Virus record (IMG/VR): IMGVR_UViG_3300045421_000330
Location: 1 to 21,366 of that record
Length of the DNA: 21,366 nt
Strand: one strand, 5' to 3'
From: a virus
Part shown: piece after piece, positions 1 to 9,000 of the stretch
How the letters are laid out: each line of letters starts with the position of its first letter
Numbering within the stretch: position 1 is the stretch's first letter
The notes under the pieces: generated by a model
The model's input: the letters and a program-made list of their open reading frames with translations, nothing else
The model's database searches: none
Told to the model about the DNA's origin: nothing
Program-made: the position numbers and the translations under genes

Positions 1-2
1 AT

Positions 3-272
3 AAAAATGTTAATATTGATGTAGGTGGTACATTTAATCTCAAAGTCAAAAAAAATATTAATATTCATGGAGACAAAGAACTTATTGCTAGATCCGGGGC
101 TGCTACTACCATATTCGGTTCCGAAATCAAAATTGGCTCAGATGGAAATATAAGTACCTACACCCCATCTAATATAAGTTTTTACAGTGAAGCTGAGGTT
201 ATTATTCATGGAGAAGAAAAACTTAAATTTAACAGCGGAAAAGGTCCCAAGGTCGAAAAACCAAAGGATTTA
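3..272 (+). other. beta-helix-like spike segment of the gp5-like protein
   Basis: About 90 residues of alternating hydrophobic/polar strands with short turns: VNIDVGGTFNLKV, then INIHGDKELIARSG, TTIFGSEIKIGSDGNIS and VIIHGEEKLKFNSG. This pattern of short parallel strands resembles the triple-stranded beta-helix of gp5/VgrG spikes. The segment ends in a Lys/Pro-rich break (VEKPKDLPVNKL). Its beginning is cut off by the window edge. Confidence 0.6.
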
Positions 273-1232
273 CCAGTCAACAAACTCGACGAAACAGAAA
301 AGGTAAAATTAAAATGGGAAGTTAAAAAAGGTAATTTAGTCAGTATCTCGCCAATTGTGCCCACTCATGAACCTTGGACACGTCTTAAAGGAGAAAGCAG
401 TTCATCTAGCAATGCACCGCAGGACAGTGCACCAAAAGATGAAAACAATAATTTCATTGGGGTCAATGATTCTAAAACTTTTTCCAATAAACTAGAAGTA
501 CCAATTACTCAAGGTAATGCTCCGGTTTCACAACCACCCAATGTTGTAACTGATAGTTCAGGAAAACCAATTACCGACGGTTCGGGCAATCCGGTGTTAA
601 CCAGAAGTGTGGCTCAAAGCACCGATCCGGGTATTGTTGCAGCCAATCAACAAGGACTTACACAGGGTGCTCCGTTGAGTGAATTAAAAAAATCTACCAC
701 ACCCAATCCAGAATCTGGGATAGGTAATCTTACTAAAGAGCAAACACGAGCTTTAATGACACAGATATCTTACAATGAAAGTAGAGGAGATTATACCTTA
801 ACCAATCAATACGGTTATATAGGTAGATATCAAATGAGCGCTGCTGCACTAGTAGAAACAGGACACATTAGTCGTGCAGCTTTTGAACAATACGGTGGAC
901 TTAAAGGCGGAAATAGAGCATTGTCTGATCCCAATGCTTGGACTGGTAAAGATGGAGTTACAAGCAAAGAAGATTTTTTAAAAAATTCTGCTGTTCAAGA
1001 AAAGGCCGCGTTAGATTTGATGAAAATAAACTATAACAGAATGATAAGCAATGGAGCTATTAAAAACACCGATGATCCATCCATGGTGGGTGGTATGTTA
1101 GCAACTGCTCAATTACTGGGAGCCAATGGGGCCAAAAATTGGCGTAACACTGCCAGTGGTAAAGATGCTAACAATGTTACAGGAGCAACTTATTTCAATC
1201 GTGGACGTTATGCTATTGATATTCTTGCCTAG
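3..1232 (+). CDS. gp5-like baseplate hub/spike protein with C-terminal lysozyme-like domain (5' partial)
   Basis: This frame is open from base 3 to the TAG at 1230-1232, giving 409 visible residues; the true start lies upstream. A GTG at 357 is internal, because the reading before it is coherent protein. Visible order: beta-helix-like strands (residues 1-90, with short V/I-x-V-x-G units such as VNIDVGG and INIHG), then a conserved-looking ISPIVPTHEPW motif (about 114-124), a Ser/Asn/Pro-rich linker (about 130-235), and a cell-wall hydrolase-like domain (about 240-409). The last contains SYNESRGDY, with a candidate catalytic Glu encoded at 777-779, followed by GYIGRYQM. Family knowledge: gp5-like proteins form the trimeric spike under the tail tube and open the peptidoglycan. 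T4 gp5 has its lysozyme before the beta-helix, whereas here the hydrolase follows it. The next gene, gp25, starts 24 nt downstream, as expected in a late baseplate operon. The fold assignment rests on motifs, not on a search. Confidence 0.8.
   Translation, partial: KNVNIDVGGTFNLKVKKNINIHGDKELIARSGAATTIFGSEIKIGSDGNISTYTPSNISFYSEAEVIIHGEEKLKFNSGKGPKVEKPKDLPVNKLDETEKVKLKWEVKKGNLVSISPIVPTHEPWTRLKGESSSSSNAPQDSAPKDENNNFIGVNDSKTFSNKLEVPITQGNAPVSQPPNVVTDSSGKPITDGSGNPVLTRSVAQSTDPGIVAANQQGLTQGAPLSELKKSTTPNPESGIGNLTKEQTRALMTQISYNESRGDYTLTNQYGYIGRYQMSAAALVETGHISRAAFEQYGGLKGGNRALSDPNAWTGKDGVTSKEDFLKNSAVQEKAALDLMKINYNRMISNGAIKNTDDPSMVGGMLATAQLLGANGAKNWRNTASGKDANNVTGATYFNRGRYAIDILA
720..1229 (+). other. lysozyme / lytic-transglycosylase-like domain
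   Basis: About 170 residues. The pattern ISYNESRGDY, then GYIGRYQMSAAALVETGHI, then AVQEKAALDLMKINY, then GGMLATAQLLGANGA and TYFNRGRYA is one I recognise from phage tail-associated transglycosylase-like domains. In these the Glu of NES(R/G)G and the GxYQ motif build the active site. The Glu codon is 777-779 and the Tyr-Gln is near 825-831, so both key positions look intact. It would cut peptidoglycan during tail penetration. A different glycan hydrolase fold with the same motifs cannot be excluded. Confidence 0.65.
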
Positions 1233-1256
1233 ATTAAAAAAGGTTAAATAATAATT

Positions 1257-1628
1257 ATGCCCAATTATCACGGATTTAGTACCTACAATAGAATACGCAA
1301 GTTCAAAATCACTGATTTTGAACTGGCCAAGCAGGATTTATTCAACCATTTTCATATACGCAAGGGCGAAAAATTAATGAATCCCAAATTTGGAACTATA
1401 ATTTGGAATATTATTTTTGAACCTTTCACCGACGCTGTCAAAGATGCTATCACTGAAGATGTTAAACTCATAGCTGGATATGATCCACGAATTGGTGTAC
1501 AAAATATCGTCATCACTGAATTCACCGATGGAGTTAAAATAGAACTGGTATTAAACTTCATTCCAACCAATCAAATTGATCGTTTAGTTATGCAATTTGA
1601 TCGTGACATGCAAAAAAATATTACATAA
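1257..1628 (+). CDS. 25: baseplate wedge subunit gp25 (GPW/gp25 family)
   Basis: A 123-residue protein, close to T4 gp25 (132 aa). The ATG follows AAAAAAGG (1236-1243) after a 24-nt gap. The central stretch has Gly37-Glu-Lys, Asn42-Pro-Lys-Phe-Gly, then a hydrophobic run to Phe54-Glu-Pro, which is the usual gp25 order. Asp76-Pro77-Arg78, followed by IGVQNIVI, occupies the place of the Glu-Pro-Arg motif of the gp25/TssE family. Family knowledge: gp25 belongs to the inner baseplate wedge, contacts gp6, and takes part in starting sheath assembly. It does not need lysozyme activity despite the old family name. The gene lies directly before gp6, consistent with one late transcription unit. Confidence 0.9.
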   Translation: MPNYHGFSTYNRIRKFKITDFELAKQDLFNHFHIRKGEKLMNPKFGTIIWNIIFEPFTDAVKDAITEDVKLIAGYDPRIGVQNIVITEFTDGVKIELVLNFIPTNQIDRLVMQFDRDMQKNIT

Positions 1629-1648
1629 TATCTATAGTTAATACTACC

Positions 1649-1656
1649 AATAAATA
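1649..1656 (+). promoter_or_regulatory. AATAAATA, T4-like late-promoter-like octamer
   Basis: The octamer lies in the 46-nt gap before gp6 and differs by one base from the T4 late -10 box TATAAATA. Its centre is only about 20 nt before the gp6 ATG, which would leave a very short leader. The sequence is also ordinary in A+T-rich DNA, so it is a candidate only. Confidence 0.2.
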
Positions 1657-1674
1657 TTAGAACCGAGAAACATA

Positions 1675-4600
1675 ATGGGAATAATTTCACGTCAAACTGG
1701 GTTACTCAGTGCAGAAAACTGGAAGAAAGTATATCAAACTTTCCGTGAGGCCGACTTCACTGCCTACGATTTTGAAACTTTGCGTAAGACCATGATTGAC
1801 TATGTCAAGCGTAATTATCCGGAAGATTTCAATGATTTTACAGAAAGTTCTGAATTCATTGCCTTAATTGATCTTATAGCATTCTTTGGTCAGAGTTTAG
1901 CGTTTAGAGCCGATCTAAATGCTCGTGAAAATTTTATAGATACCGCTGAACGTAGAGATAGTATTCTTAAACTAGCAAGATTGGTAAGTTATAATCCTAA
2001 GCGTAATCAACCTGCCACTGGTTATATCAAAATTGATTCTGTATCAACCACTGAATTACTTTATGACAGCGACGGCAACAATTTAAGCACTTTGATTATT
2101 AATTGGAATGATGCCGGCAATGAAAACTGGTTAGAACAGTTTACGGCTGTTTTAAATGCAGCAATTGTTAGTAGTCAGAGTGTAGGCAAACCCGGTAATC
2201 GTAATATTGTGAATGGTATACGCACCGATGAATACGGTATTAATATTACAAGAAATGTGCTACCTATCTATAGATTTTCTACAAGCATTGACAATCAAGA
2301 CATGACTTTTGAAATTGTTAGTCCTACTAGTACAGGACAAAATTATGTGTACGAAGAAGCTCCAAGTCTTGGTAAAATGTTTAATTTCTTACACATGAAT
2401 GATGGTCTAGGCAACAGCAGCAAGAACACCGGTTATTTTTTATATTTTAAACAAGGCGAACTAAAAACCATTGATTTTAGCATAGATGAAGTGGTAGAAA
2501 ACAAAGTAATAAACATAGATACAAACAATATTAACAACAATGATATCTGGCTTTATAGTTTGGATAGTGCCAATCGTTTAGATCAACTTTGGACCAGTGT
2601 TCCGTCAATCAATGGTGTGAATGTCATTTATAATAAATCAAATTCTGCAAGAAATTTATATCAGATTAATAGTCGTGTCAATGATCAAATTAGTTTAGTT
2701 TTTGGTGATGGAATATTTACAAATTTACCCAGTGGACCTTTCAGGCTTTACTACAGAACCAGCAATGGATTAACTTATAAAATTACGCCCGACGAAATGC
2801 AAGGTGTAGAAGTGAGTCTAGACTATATCAGTAGATTTGGTAGAGTTGAAACTATCACCATGCGTGCCAGTCTAAGATACACCGTGGCCAATGCCAGTGC
2901 AAGAGAATCGTCTGACAGTATAAAACAAAGAGCTCCTCAACAATACTATACACAAAATCGTATGGTCACCGGAGAGGATTATAATATACTGCCCTATACT
3001 AACTACAACAGTATTCTCAAAGTACAAGCAGTAAATAGAACCAGTTCTGGGTTAAGTCGTTACCTTGATATTCTTGACACAACCGGAAAATACAGTAGCA
3101 CTAATATTTTTGGGGCCGACGGTGTACTTTACAGAGAATATGTCAAAGACAATGTTGCGTTTACATTTAATAATCAATACGATATACAGGCAGTTATTGC
3201 TAATATAGTTGAAACTCAAATTCTACGAAGTAAAGAAATGTTGCATCAGTATTATGATATGGTAAAAGCTAAAAAATTATCTGGAATATCATTGCCTGCA
3301 TCAGCAATGCTTGAAGGCGAAAACTACGAAATTCAAACTATAGGAAATACTAATTTTACAAATTTTGGTGCTAGTTCAAACGTTGTAGGTTTGAAATTTG
3401 TAGCTGTCGATGTAGGATTCAAAACATTTACCCACAATGTGACCAGTCTTATTGTTGAAAATCGATTAATATATGTTTTTAGCGATGTTTTAAACCCTTA
3501 TAATACTACTTTTAATCTTAAAGTAGGAGACACGTTAATTTTAGATGTGGCTACCCCAGGGAATCCTTTATGGATTAAGACTGCTCCAACTACCGGTACC
3601 GATTCTGCAGTTGGTAACAGTGGTCTTAGTCATGGTATTATTAATAACAATGGAACTGACAACGGTAGAATATTTTGGAATACTTCTAATATACAAATTG
3701 GCATTGGAGGTATCGCCACCTTTTATTATATCAGTCAATACAACCCCAGTATGACGGGCATCATAAATATTACAAGTTATGGCAATGGTGAGATTTTAAA
3801 AAATATTACTTGGACAGCCAGTACCTTGGGCGACAGTGCCAGCACCGGATACTTTGATGTGAATAGAAAACCTGTGTCTCCCAAATTGGGCGCTGAAGGT
3901 ACCAGTTACGAAAACTTTGGTCTTTGCGAAGCCGGTTCATTGATTAAATTTGTAGCTCCACCAAATTACTATTTTAACAGTATTAATAATCTCGTACCTG
4001 GTATACCAGGCTCGGTGGACGACAAACTAGAACTATATGCAGCTATTATGCATATAAAGGGCGATGGAACTAACAATTACAAGGGAAATTCCAACATAGG
4101 TATTGGGCCTGTTGCACTTAATTTAAAAATACCGCGTGGCGCAATATTAGACTCAGTGATCCCAAAATTTAAGAATAGTCTGCCTGACTACGTAAAAAAG
4201 AAAATGCTAGAAAAAATTACTGAATATTCTAGTTTTGGATTGCGATATATTATGGATTCAGAATCACCGATTAATACTAATTTAAAATATGATCCCACTA
4301 GCAAGGACTCATTGAGTTGGCCTGGTTGGGACGTAGTCGAAACAAATCTTGATTATGATCCTTCGATCATCTGTCAATTCTATTATGATAGCAAAGCTGA
4401 AAATTACATAATTGAAACTAAACAATTGCGATATGTGTTTTACAGTGAACAAGAAACCAATTTTTTTTATGATCCTAGTCTGCAGGTCTATGATAGTTTT
4501 AATAATAGTGTAGTAAGAGATCACATTAAGATATTAAAAAATAATTCTAAATTAAACGCTTACAATGATACTATCAGTATAGGTCGAGATTTCATATGGC

Positions 4601-6069
4601 AAGTTTATAAACCTGTGCGGCGCAGTGATGGATTCATTGATAACAAAAGTATATATGTGACGTTTGCTGATACCAACGATGACAGTGTTCCTGATAGTCC
4701 TTATTTGTTTGAACACATTGTAGAACCTTTTATAAATCCTGAAAGCAAATTAATATTTTTTGAACTAATTGAAAGTAGACATGACCAGTTTAAAACATGG
4801 AGATTGATTAAAAAAGAAAATATCATAACTTCATTTAGAAATATTAGAGATTTACGGCCGGTAATTAACAACTATGATGTTGGCCAACTGTTTTTTACTA
4901 TGAATACCAAACAGTTTTTTAAAATTATTCTCAACACTAGTAGACAAAAAATAATAAGTCCAGCATTGAATACCGATCAACTTGGCAAACGTAGTCAATA
5001 TAAATTTGAAACTGGTTTACAAAATCTTTATTTCCAATATAGACACAACAGTCCTAACACTAATCGAGTGGATCCTAATATTAGTAACATTGTAGACATT
5101 TATGTATTAACTGCGGCTTATAACAGTGATTATAGAAGATATATTCAAGATATAACGGGGCGTTTATTTGAACCAACGGCTCCTACCAGCACTGAACTAC
5201 AGGTTGATTATGTAGGATTAGAAAAATTTAAAACTATTAGCGATACCATGATATTCCATAGTGCCACCTTTAAACCATTATTTGGGTCAAAAGCGGAATC
5301 TGCAATGCAGGCTGTGTTTAAGGTAGTAAAAAACCCTAACTTAAATATAAGTGATACTGAGGTAAAAACCAGTGTGGTAAATGCAATAAATGAGTATTTT
5401 GCGGCAGAAAATTGGGATTTTGGTGAAACATTTTATTTTAGCGAACTAGCAGCTTATTTACACAAAGAACTTACTCCTAAAGTGGCCAGTATAATAATTG
5501 TTCCGCGCGACCCCGATGTTGATTTTGGTGCTTTATATCAAATAAATTGTGAACCAAATGAAATTATTATAAGTTCGGCTACAGCCAATGATATAGAAAT
5601 CATCAGTAGTATTAATATTAATCAACTCGGGCAACCCTCGATGAGAAGACAATCACGTCGAGCCGATCCGGGAATGGGTTCGGACAGTGACTTGGAAATG
5701 GATTCGAATAGCGACTTGGAAATGAGTTCGGAGTCGGGTTCGGGTACGGGTTCGGGTATGGGTTCGGGTATGGGTTCGGGCTCTGGCTCGGGCACGGGTT
5801 CGGGTATGGGTAGTGGCTATAGTCCTAGCGGAAATACTGGTTATTCTAACAATCCAAGCAGTCAATCCGGAGGTTATGGCAGCGGTTCGACTCCGAGCCC
5901 GTCGAGCTCAAGCTACCCGAGTTCGAGCAGTAATCCTGGTTCTGGCGGAGGTTATGGCAGCGGTTCGACCCCGAGCCCGTCGAGCTCAAGCTACCCGAGT
6001 TCGGGCAGTAATCCTGGTTCTGGTGGAGGTTATGGCGGTGGTTCACCTATGAATCCATCTGGCTATTGA
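1675..6069 (+). CDS. 6: baseplate wedge subunit gp6, enlarged, with inserted domains and repeat tail
   Basis: A 1464-residue protein against about 660 in T4 gp6. The N-terminus (residues about 28-125) has the hallmark gp6 block: YDFETLRKTMIDYVKRNYP, EFIALIDLIAFFGQSLAFRAD, then ENFIDTAERRDSILKLARLV and YNPKRNQPATG. A conserved gp6 core continues through residues about 330-530 (LVFGDGIF, RMVTGEDYNILPY) and 775-1320. Two extra segments interrupt it: a TIGNTNFTNFGAS-type element (about 545-582) and a cupredoxin-like domain (603-701). From residue 1323 on the protein is a low-complexity Gly/Ser/Pro tail of about 140 residues. Family knowledge: gp6 dimers form the continuous inner ring of the baseplate with gp25 and gp53. 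The ATG follows a weak purine stretch (CCGAGAAA). No stop or frameshift was seen. Confidence 0.92.
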   Translation: MGIISRQTGLLSAENWKKVYQTFREADFTAYDFETLRKTMIDYVKRNYPEDFNDFTESSEFIALIDLIAFFGQSLAFRADLNARENFIDTAERRDSILKLARLVSYNPKRNQPATGYIKIDSVSTTELLYDSDGNNLSTLIINWNDAGNENWLEQFTAVLNAAIVSSQSVGKPGNRNIVNGIRTDEYGINITRNVLPIYRFSTSIDNQDMTFEIVSPTSTGQNYVYEEAPSLGKMFNFLHMNDGLGNSSKNTGYFLYFKQGELKTIDFSIDEVVENKVINIDTNNINNNDIWLYSLDSANRLDQLWTSVPSINGVNVIYNKSNSARNLYQINSRVNDQISLVFGDGIFTNLPSGPFRLYYRTSNGLTYKITPDEMQGVEVSLDYISRFGRVETITMRASLRYTVANASARESSDSIKQRAPQQYYTQNRMVTGEDYNILPYTNYNSILKVQAVNRTSSGLSRYLDILDTTGKYSSTNIFGADGVLYREYVKDNVAFTFNNQYDIQAVIANIVETQILRSKEMLHQYYDMVKAKKLSGISLPASAMLEGENYEIQTIGNTNFTNFGASSNVVGLKFVAVDVGFKTFTHNVTSLIVENRLIYVFSDVLNPYNTTFNLKVGDTLILDVATPGNPLWIKTAPTTGTDSAVGNSGLSHGIINNNGTDNGRIFWNTSNIQIGIGGIATFYYISQYNPSMTGIINITSYGNGEILKNITWTASTLGDSASTGYFDVNRKPVSPKLGAEGTSYENFGLCEAGSLIKFVAPPNYYFNSINNLVPGIPGSVDDKLELYAAIMHIKGDGTNNYKGNSNIGIGPVALNLKIPRGAILDSVIPKFKNSLPDYVKKKMLEKITEYSSFGLRYIMDSESPINTNLKYDPTSKDSLSWPGWDVVETNLDYDPSIICQFYYDSKAENYIIETKQLRYVFYSEQETNFFYDPSLQVYDSFNNSVVRDHIKILKNNSKLNAYNDTISIGRDFIWQVYKPVRRSDGFIDNKSIYVTFADTNDDSVPDSPYLFEHIVEPFINPESKLIFFELIESRHDQFKTWRLIKKENIITSFRNIRDLRPVINNYDVGQLFFTMNTKQFFKIILNTSRQKIISPALNTDQLGKRSQYKFETGLQNLYFQYRHNSPNTNRVDPNISNIVDIYVLTAAYNSDYRRYIQDITGRLFEPTAPTSTELQVDYVGLEKFKTISDTMIFHSATFKPLFGSKAESAMQAVFKVVKNPNLNISDTEVKTSVVNAINEYFAAENWDFGETFYFSELAAYLHKELTPKVASIIIVPRDPDVDFGALYQINCEPNEIIISSATANDIEIISSININQLGQPSMRRQSRRADPGMGSDSDLEMDSNSDLEMSSESGSGTGSGMGSGMGSGSGSGTGSGMGSGYSPSGNTGYSNNPSSQSGGYGSGSTPSPSSSSYPSSSSNPGSGGGYGSGSTPSPSSSSYPSSGSNPGSGGGYGGGSPMNPSGY
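3307..3420 (+). other. TIGNTNFT(N)FGAS-type small phage structural element within gp6
   Basis: Residues 545-582 read MLEGENYEIQTIGNTNFTNF followed by GASSNVVGLKFVAVD. The arrangement G-x-x-Y-x-I-x-(T)-I/V-G-x-T-(N/D)-F-T-x-(F/I)-G-A-S-x-N-x-V-G is a short beta module I have seen repeatedly in phage tail and baseplate proteins, where it can be inserted at many places. Its function is unknown to me. Confidence 0.6.
3481..3777 (+). other. cupredoxin-like domain inserted in gp6, copper ligands replaced
   Basis: Residues 603-701 show the cupredoxin pattern: LKVGDTLILDVATPGNPLWI, KTAPTTGTDSAV, NNNGTDNGRIFW, then TFYYISQYNPSMTGIINI. In the copper-binding form I would expect His in GHPxWIKT, Cys and His in YYxCQYH, and Met in the following SM. 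Here the first His is Asn630, the Cys is Ser687 and the second His is Asn690; only Met693 remains. The beta-sandwich is probably kept as a structural or binding module without metal. Confidence 0.65.
5677..5724 (+). repeat. two tandem 24-bp units in the gp6 tail
   Basis: Units 5677-5700 and 5701-5724 encode GSDSDLEM and DSNSDLEM. Both end in the same GACTTGGAAATG. A third copy starts (AGTTCGGAG, 5725 on) but changes into the next repeat. This is an acidic linker at the start of the low-complexity tail. Confidence 0.8.
5737..5808 (+). repeat. six tandem 12-bp GGTTCGGGTAYG-type units
   Basis: Units of GGT/C TCG GGT/C ATG, ACG or TCT encode Gly-Ser-Gly-(Met/Thr/Ser). The first three, fifth and sixth are nearly perfect; the fourth has drifted. 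The array is G+C-richer than the surrounding gene and uses TCG for Ser, while the gp6 body prefers AGT. Slippage expansion is the likely origin. Confidence 0.85.
5869..6045 (+). repeat. 78-bp tandem repeat, 2.3 copies, in the gp6 C-terminal tail
   Basis: Copy 1 is 5869-5946, copy 2 is 5947-6024, and a partial third copy runs from 6025 to about 6045. The 26-residue unit is GGYGSGSTPSPSSSSYPSSS followed by SNPGSG. The copies differ by only a few bases (for example CT to CC at TCGACT/CC, AGC to GGC, GGC to GGT), so the duplication is recent. Confidence 0.92.
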
Positions 6070-6096
6070 ATGTATAAAGTATAATCGGAATCAACA

Positions 6097-9000
6097 ATGG
6101 CTGTAAATCGAAAAACAATTAATTTTCTTCCCGAAATATTTAGAACTGATACCAATAAAAAGTTTTTAGGCAGCACCCTTGATCAATTAATCAGCGAACC
6201 CGAATTAAAAAAAATTAATGGTTTTGTTGGACGTAAATTTAGTCCTTCTTTAAGGTCGGATGTTGGTTTCATTATAGAAAGCACAAAGCAACGTCAAGAT
6301 TATCAACTTGAACCCACTGTGATAATCAAAGATAGTCAAGATAATATCGACACGGTTATTTCGTACGCTGATATTATAAACAAATTAAAATTTTATGGTG
6401 CAGTTACCAATGATCACAATAGACTATTTAATTCCGAATACTATAATTTTGATCCGCACATAGATCTTGATAAATTTGTAAACTATAGTAATTACCATTG
6501 GAACAAGTTGGCATTTTTACCAACTATACAAATTAACTCGTTTAAACCAATTCAAACATCTAACATTGATTTATCTCGAAATGGTAATGTATATACTAGT
6601 AATGTATCTCCAAACAGTAATCCGCCGTTGTATCTCGCCAGGGGTAAAACATATACATTAAGCATTACTCACGCTGTTGGTCAAGGCAATTTATGGTTAC
6701 AGACCGAACCATCCCTGACAGGGACAGTAATTTACAATACCAATCTGTCGGTAAGAAATATTTTTGGTGTAGCTAACAATGGAGTGTCCGTTGGCAATAT
6801 AACTATTACAGTTCCCAATGGTCTAATAGATCAATCAGATTATCTATCATATCCATTTACTGCTGTTGATCTAGCAGTTACTCAGACATTTACCATTTCA
6901 GATAATGCTGCTTATACCACTGGCTATTATCCTGATAATAAACTAGTTATCTTTGTAAATTCTACTACGATATCATCAAATTGGGTAGATAGAACCGGCA
7001 CAATTTTATCCAATGACCAACGTTACGGTGTGTGGTTGAGTCGTGTGGTCGATGACGGAACTACCATACCTAAAATACAATATACTTTTGTAAGAAATTT
7101 ATCCGCCAACACTCGCATTAAAATTGACTCGGGTATTAATCAAGGGCAAGAATATTTACGAACCGCCAATGGTTTTGTTACTGGTACCAGTATTACTTCT
7201 CCATTGAGAAAAATATACTATCAAAATGATCAAACTGACATTAGAGGTGAAATATTTTTTGTACCTGATATTAAAGGTATACATGTAATCAATGATATCA
7301 TTGGTGAATTATCATATACCAGTCCATCGGGGGTAGAATTTCTCAATGGCATGAAAATTACGTTTGATAGTTATGTTGAACCCGAGCAATACAAGAATAA
7401 ATCTTTTTATATTGAAGGCGTAGGAAAAGGAATACGTTTAATTCCCGAAAATATTATGGAAATAGAATTCCAGCATCAACCTGTGGATTCTGACAATGTA
7501 ATTTTTGCACCAGAAGATTACATTACAATTAATCGAGCCAGTAGAGATTTAAATAAGTGGTCAAGAACTAATCGTTGGATCCATAATAGTGTGGTTGAAA
7601 GAATCAAGCGGGAATATCCCAATTTGGTTACCAGTGACACCATTGAAAACCTTTTCTTTCCTAGAGCTCGAAGGCCAATCATTGAGTTTGAACCCGACCT
7701 TCAATTATTATATCATGGTCGAGGTTTCTATACCACTGTGAATCATTTTTTCAGTGAAGATATTTTTTTATTGATTGGCGGAAAATTGATTCCAATGGTA
7801 CAAGCATTTGTTCAAATACAAGGTCTTTCATATTATGAACTAAACACCATGCTGCCTGATTATAATATCAGACCGGGTCACACTGTGATTTTTCAGGCCG
7901 ACGAAAACAACACTATCAGAAAGAAAATTTATAGGTTTGATTATCAAAATCAAACAGGTGTTACTACATTCAGGGCTACCGTTGTTGGTACAGTCACTGG
8001 ATATAAGGATTCGCGGCAATTATTAGGACTTGATAGTTCAAATAATTTAAATGTGACTACATTTGGTACTGATGTTGTAATTGGTGATAGTATATTTTTA
8101 AATGATGGCACACTATTAGGCACTGTCATTGATATATTAAGTGCAAACGTTCTAACTTTAGATCAACCACTCAAGGCGTCAATCAATGGTTTGAATAATC
8201 TTAAAGTAAATAATGGTTTAATAGATTTAGTTCAAATTGACACAGTTAATGCATATCAAAGTGTATTTGTTACAGGTGGTTCTAATTTCAAAGGTATAAA
8301 TGCTGGTCAAGATTTTTATCTGGATAGATTTTTTAAAATTGATCCAGCTACAAATCAAGTTGAAATTATTTATGATTGGGTAAAGACTCAAAATAAAACT
8401 ATGCCGAATCAAGAGCCATTGTTTGATATTATTTTAGATAATGATGCAACGTTTTTAGGAAGTACATCATTCACTATACAAAATGTTTCATTGAGCACTC
8501 GTATATTTGATATCGATGGCGTGATATCAACCAATCAAAATAAAACTTATTCTGAAAGTACTTTTTCTGGTACTAAGATATTTTCTTATGTACATGGTAG
8601 CAATACTTCCGATAAAGTACTAGGATTCCCTTTAAGTTATAACATAGCAGCAGATTTTGTGGGCGACATTAATTTTATCAATAATTACGATACAGATACT
8701 TTTGTTTACAAAACTTTTATCAATGGTAATCAAACTTTGATAACTGAAAAAATTAACACAGGATTTTTACGTAAAAATACTGGATTTGGTGACACTGATT
8801 GTGTTAAATTAAACGTATGGTCCGCAGTTGGACACAACGAATCTAAACCTTTAACGGGCACTCGTGTTTCAAACACAGTGAGCACAACAGCCGTAGCCAA
8901 ACTTTTAGAAAACGAAATTACTGTTATTTACAATGTTTACCTTGGTCGTTATCCAACACAGAACGAACTAGATCAAGCCGTATTGACCAATCTCGTAAGC

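Noticed and set aside
357-1232. A separate 291-residue gene starting at GTG 357
   Set aside because: The same frame is open back to base 3 with coherent beta-helix sequence, and no ribosome-binding site precedes the GTG. It is the internal part of the gp5-like gene.
5653-5865. Antisense Arg/Thr/His-rich open frame
   Set aside because: It is the reverse reading of the Gly-Ser repeats of gp6 (alternating RT/RA/HT residues) and has no independent coding signs.
5677-6045. CRISPR-like array
   Set aside because: The repeats are directly contiguous, in frame and without unique spacers; they are coding tandem repeats.
5813-6052. Open frames on either strand through the 78-bp repeat
   Set aside because: They exist only because the repeat length is a multiple of three and the repeat lacks stops; they duplicate themselves with the repeat.
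6080-6085. TATAAT just before the giant gene, as a sigma-70 -10 box
   Set aside because: It is only 11 nt before the ATG, so transcripts would be nearly leaderless. There is no convincing -35, and such hexamers are common in this A+T-rich DNA.
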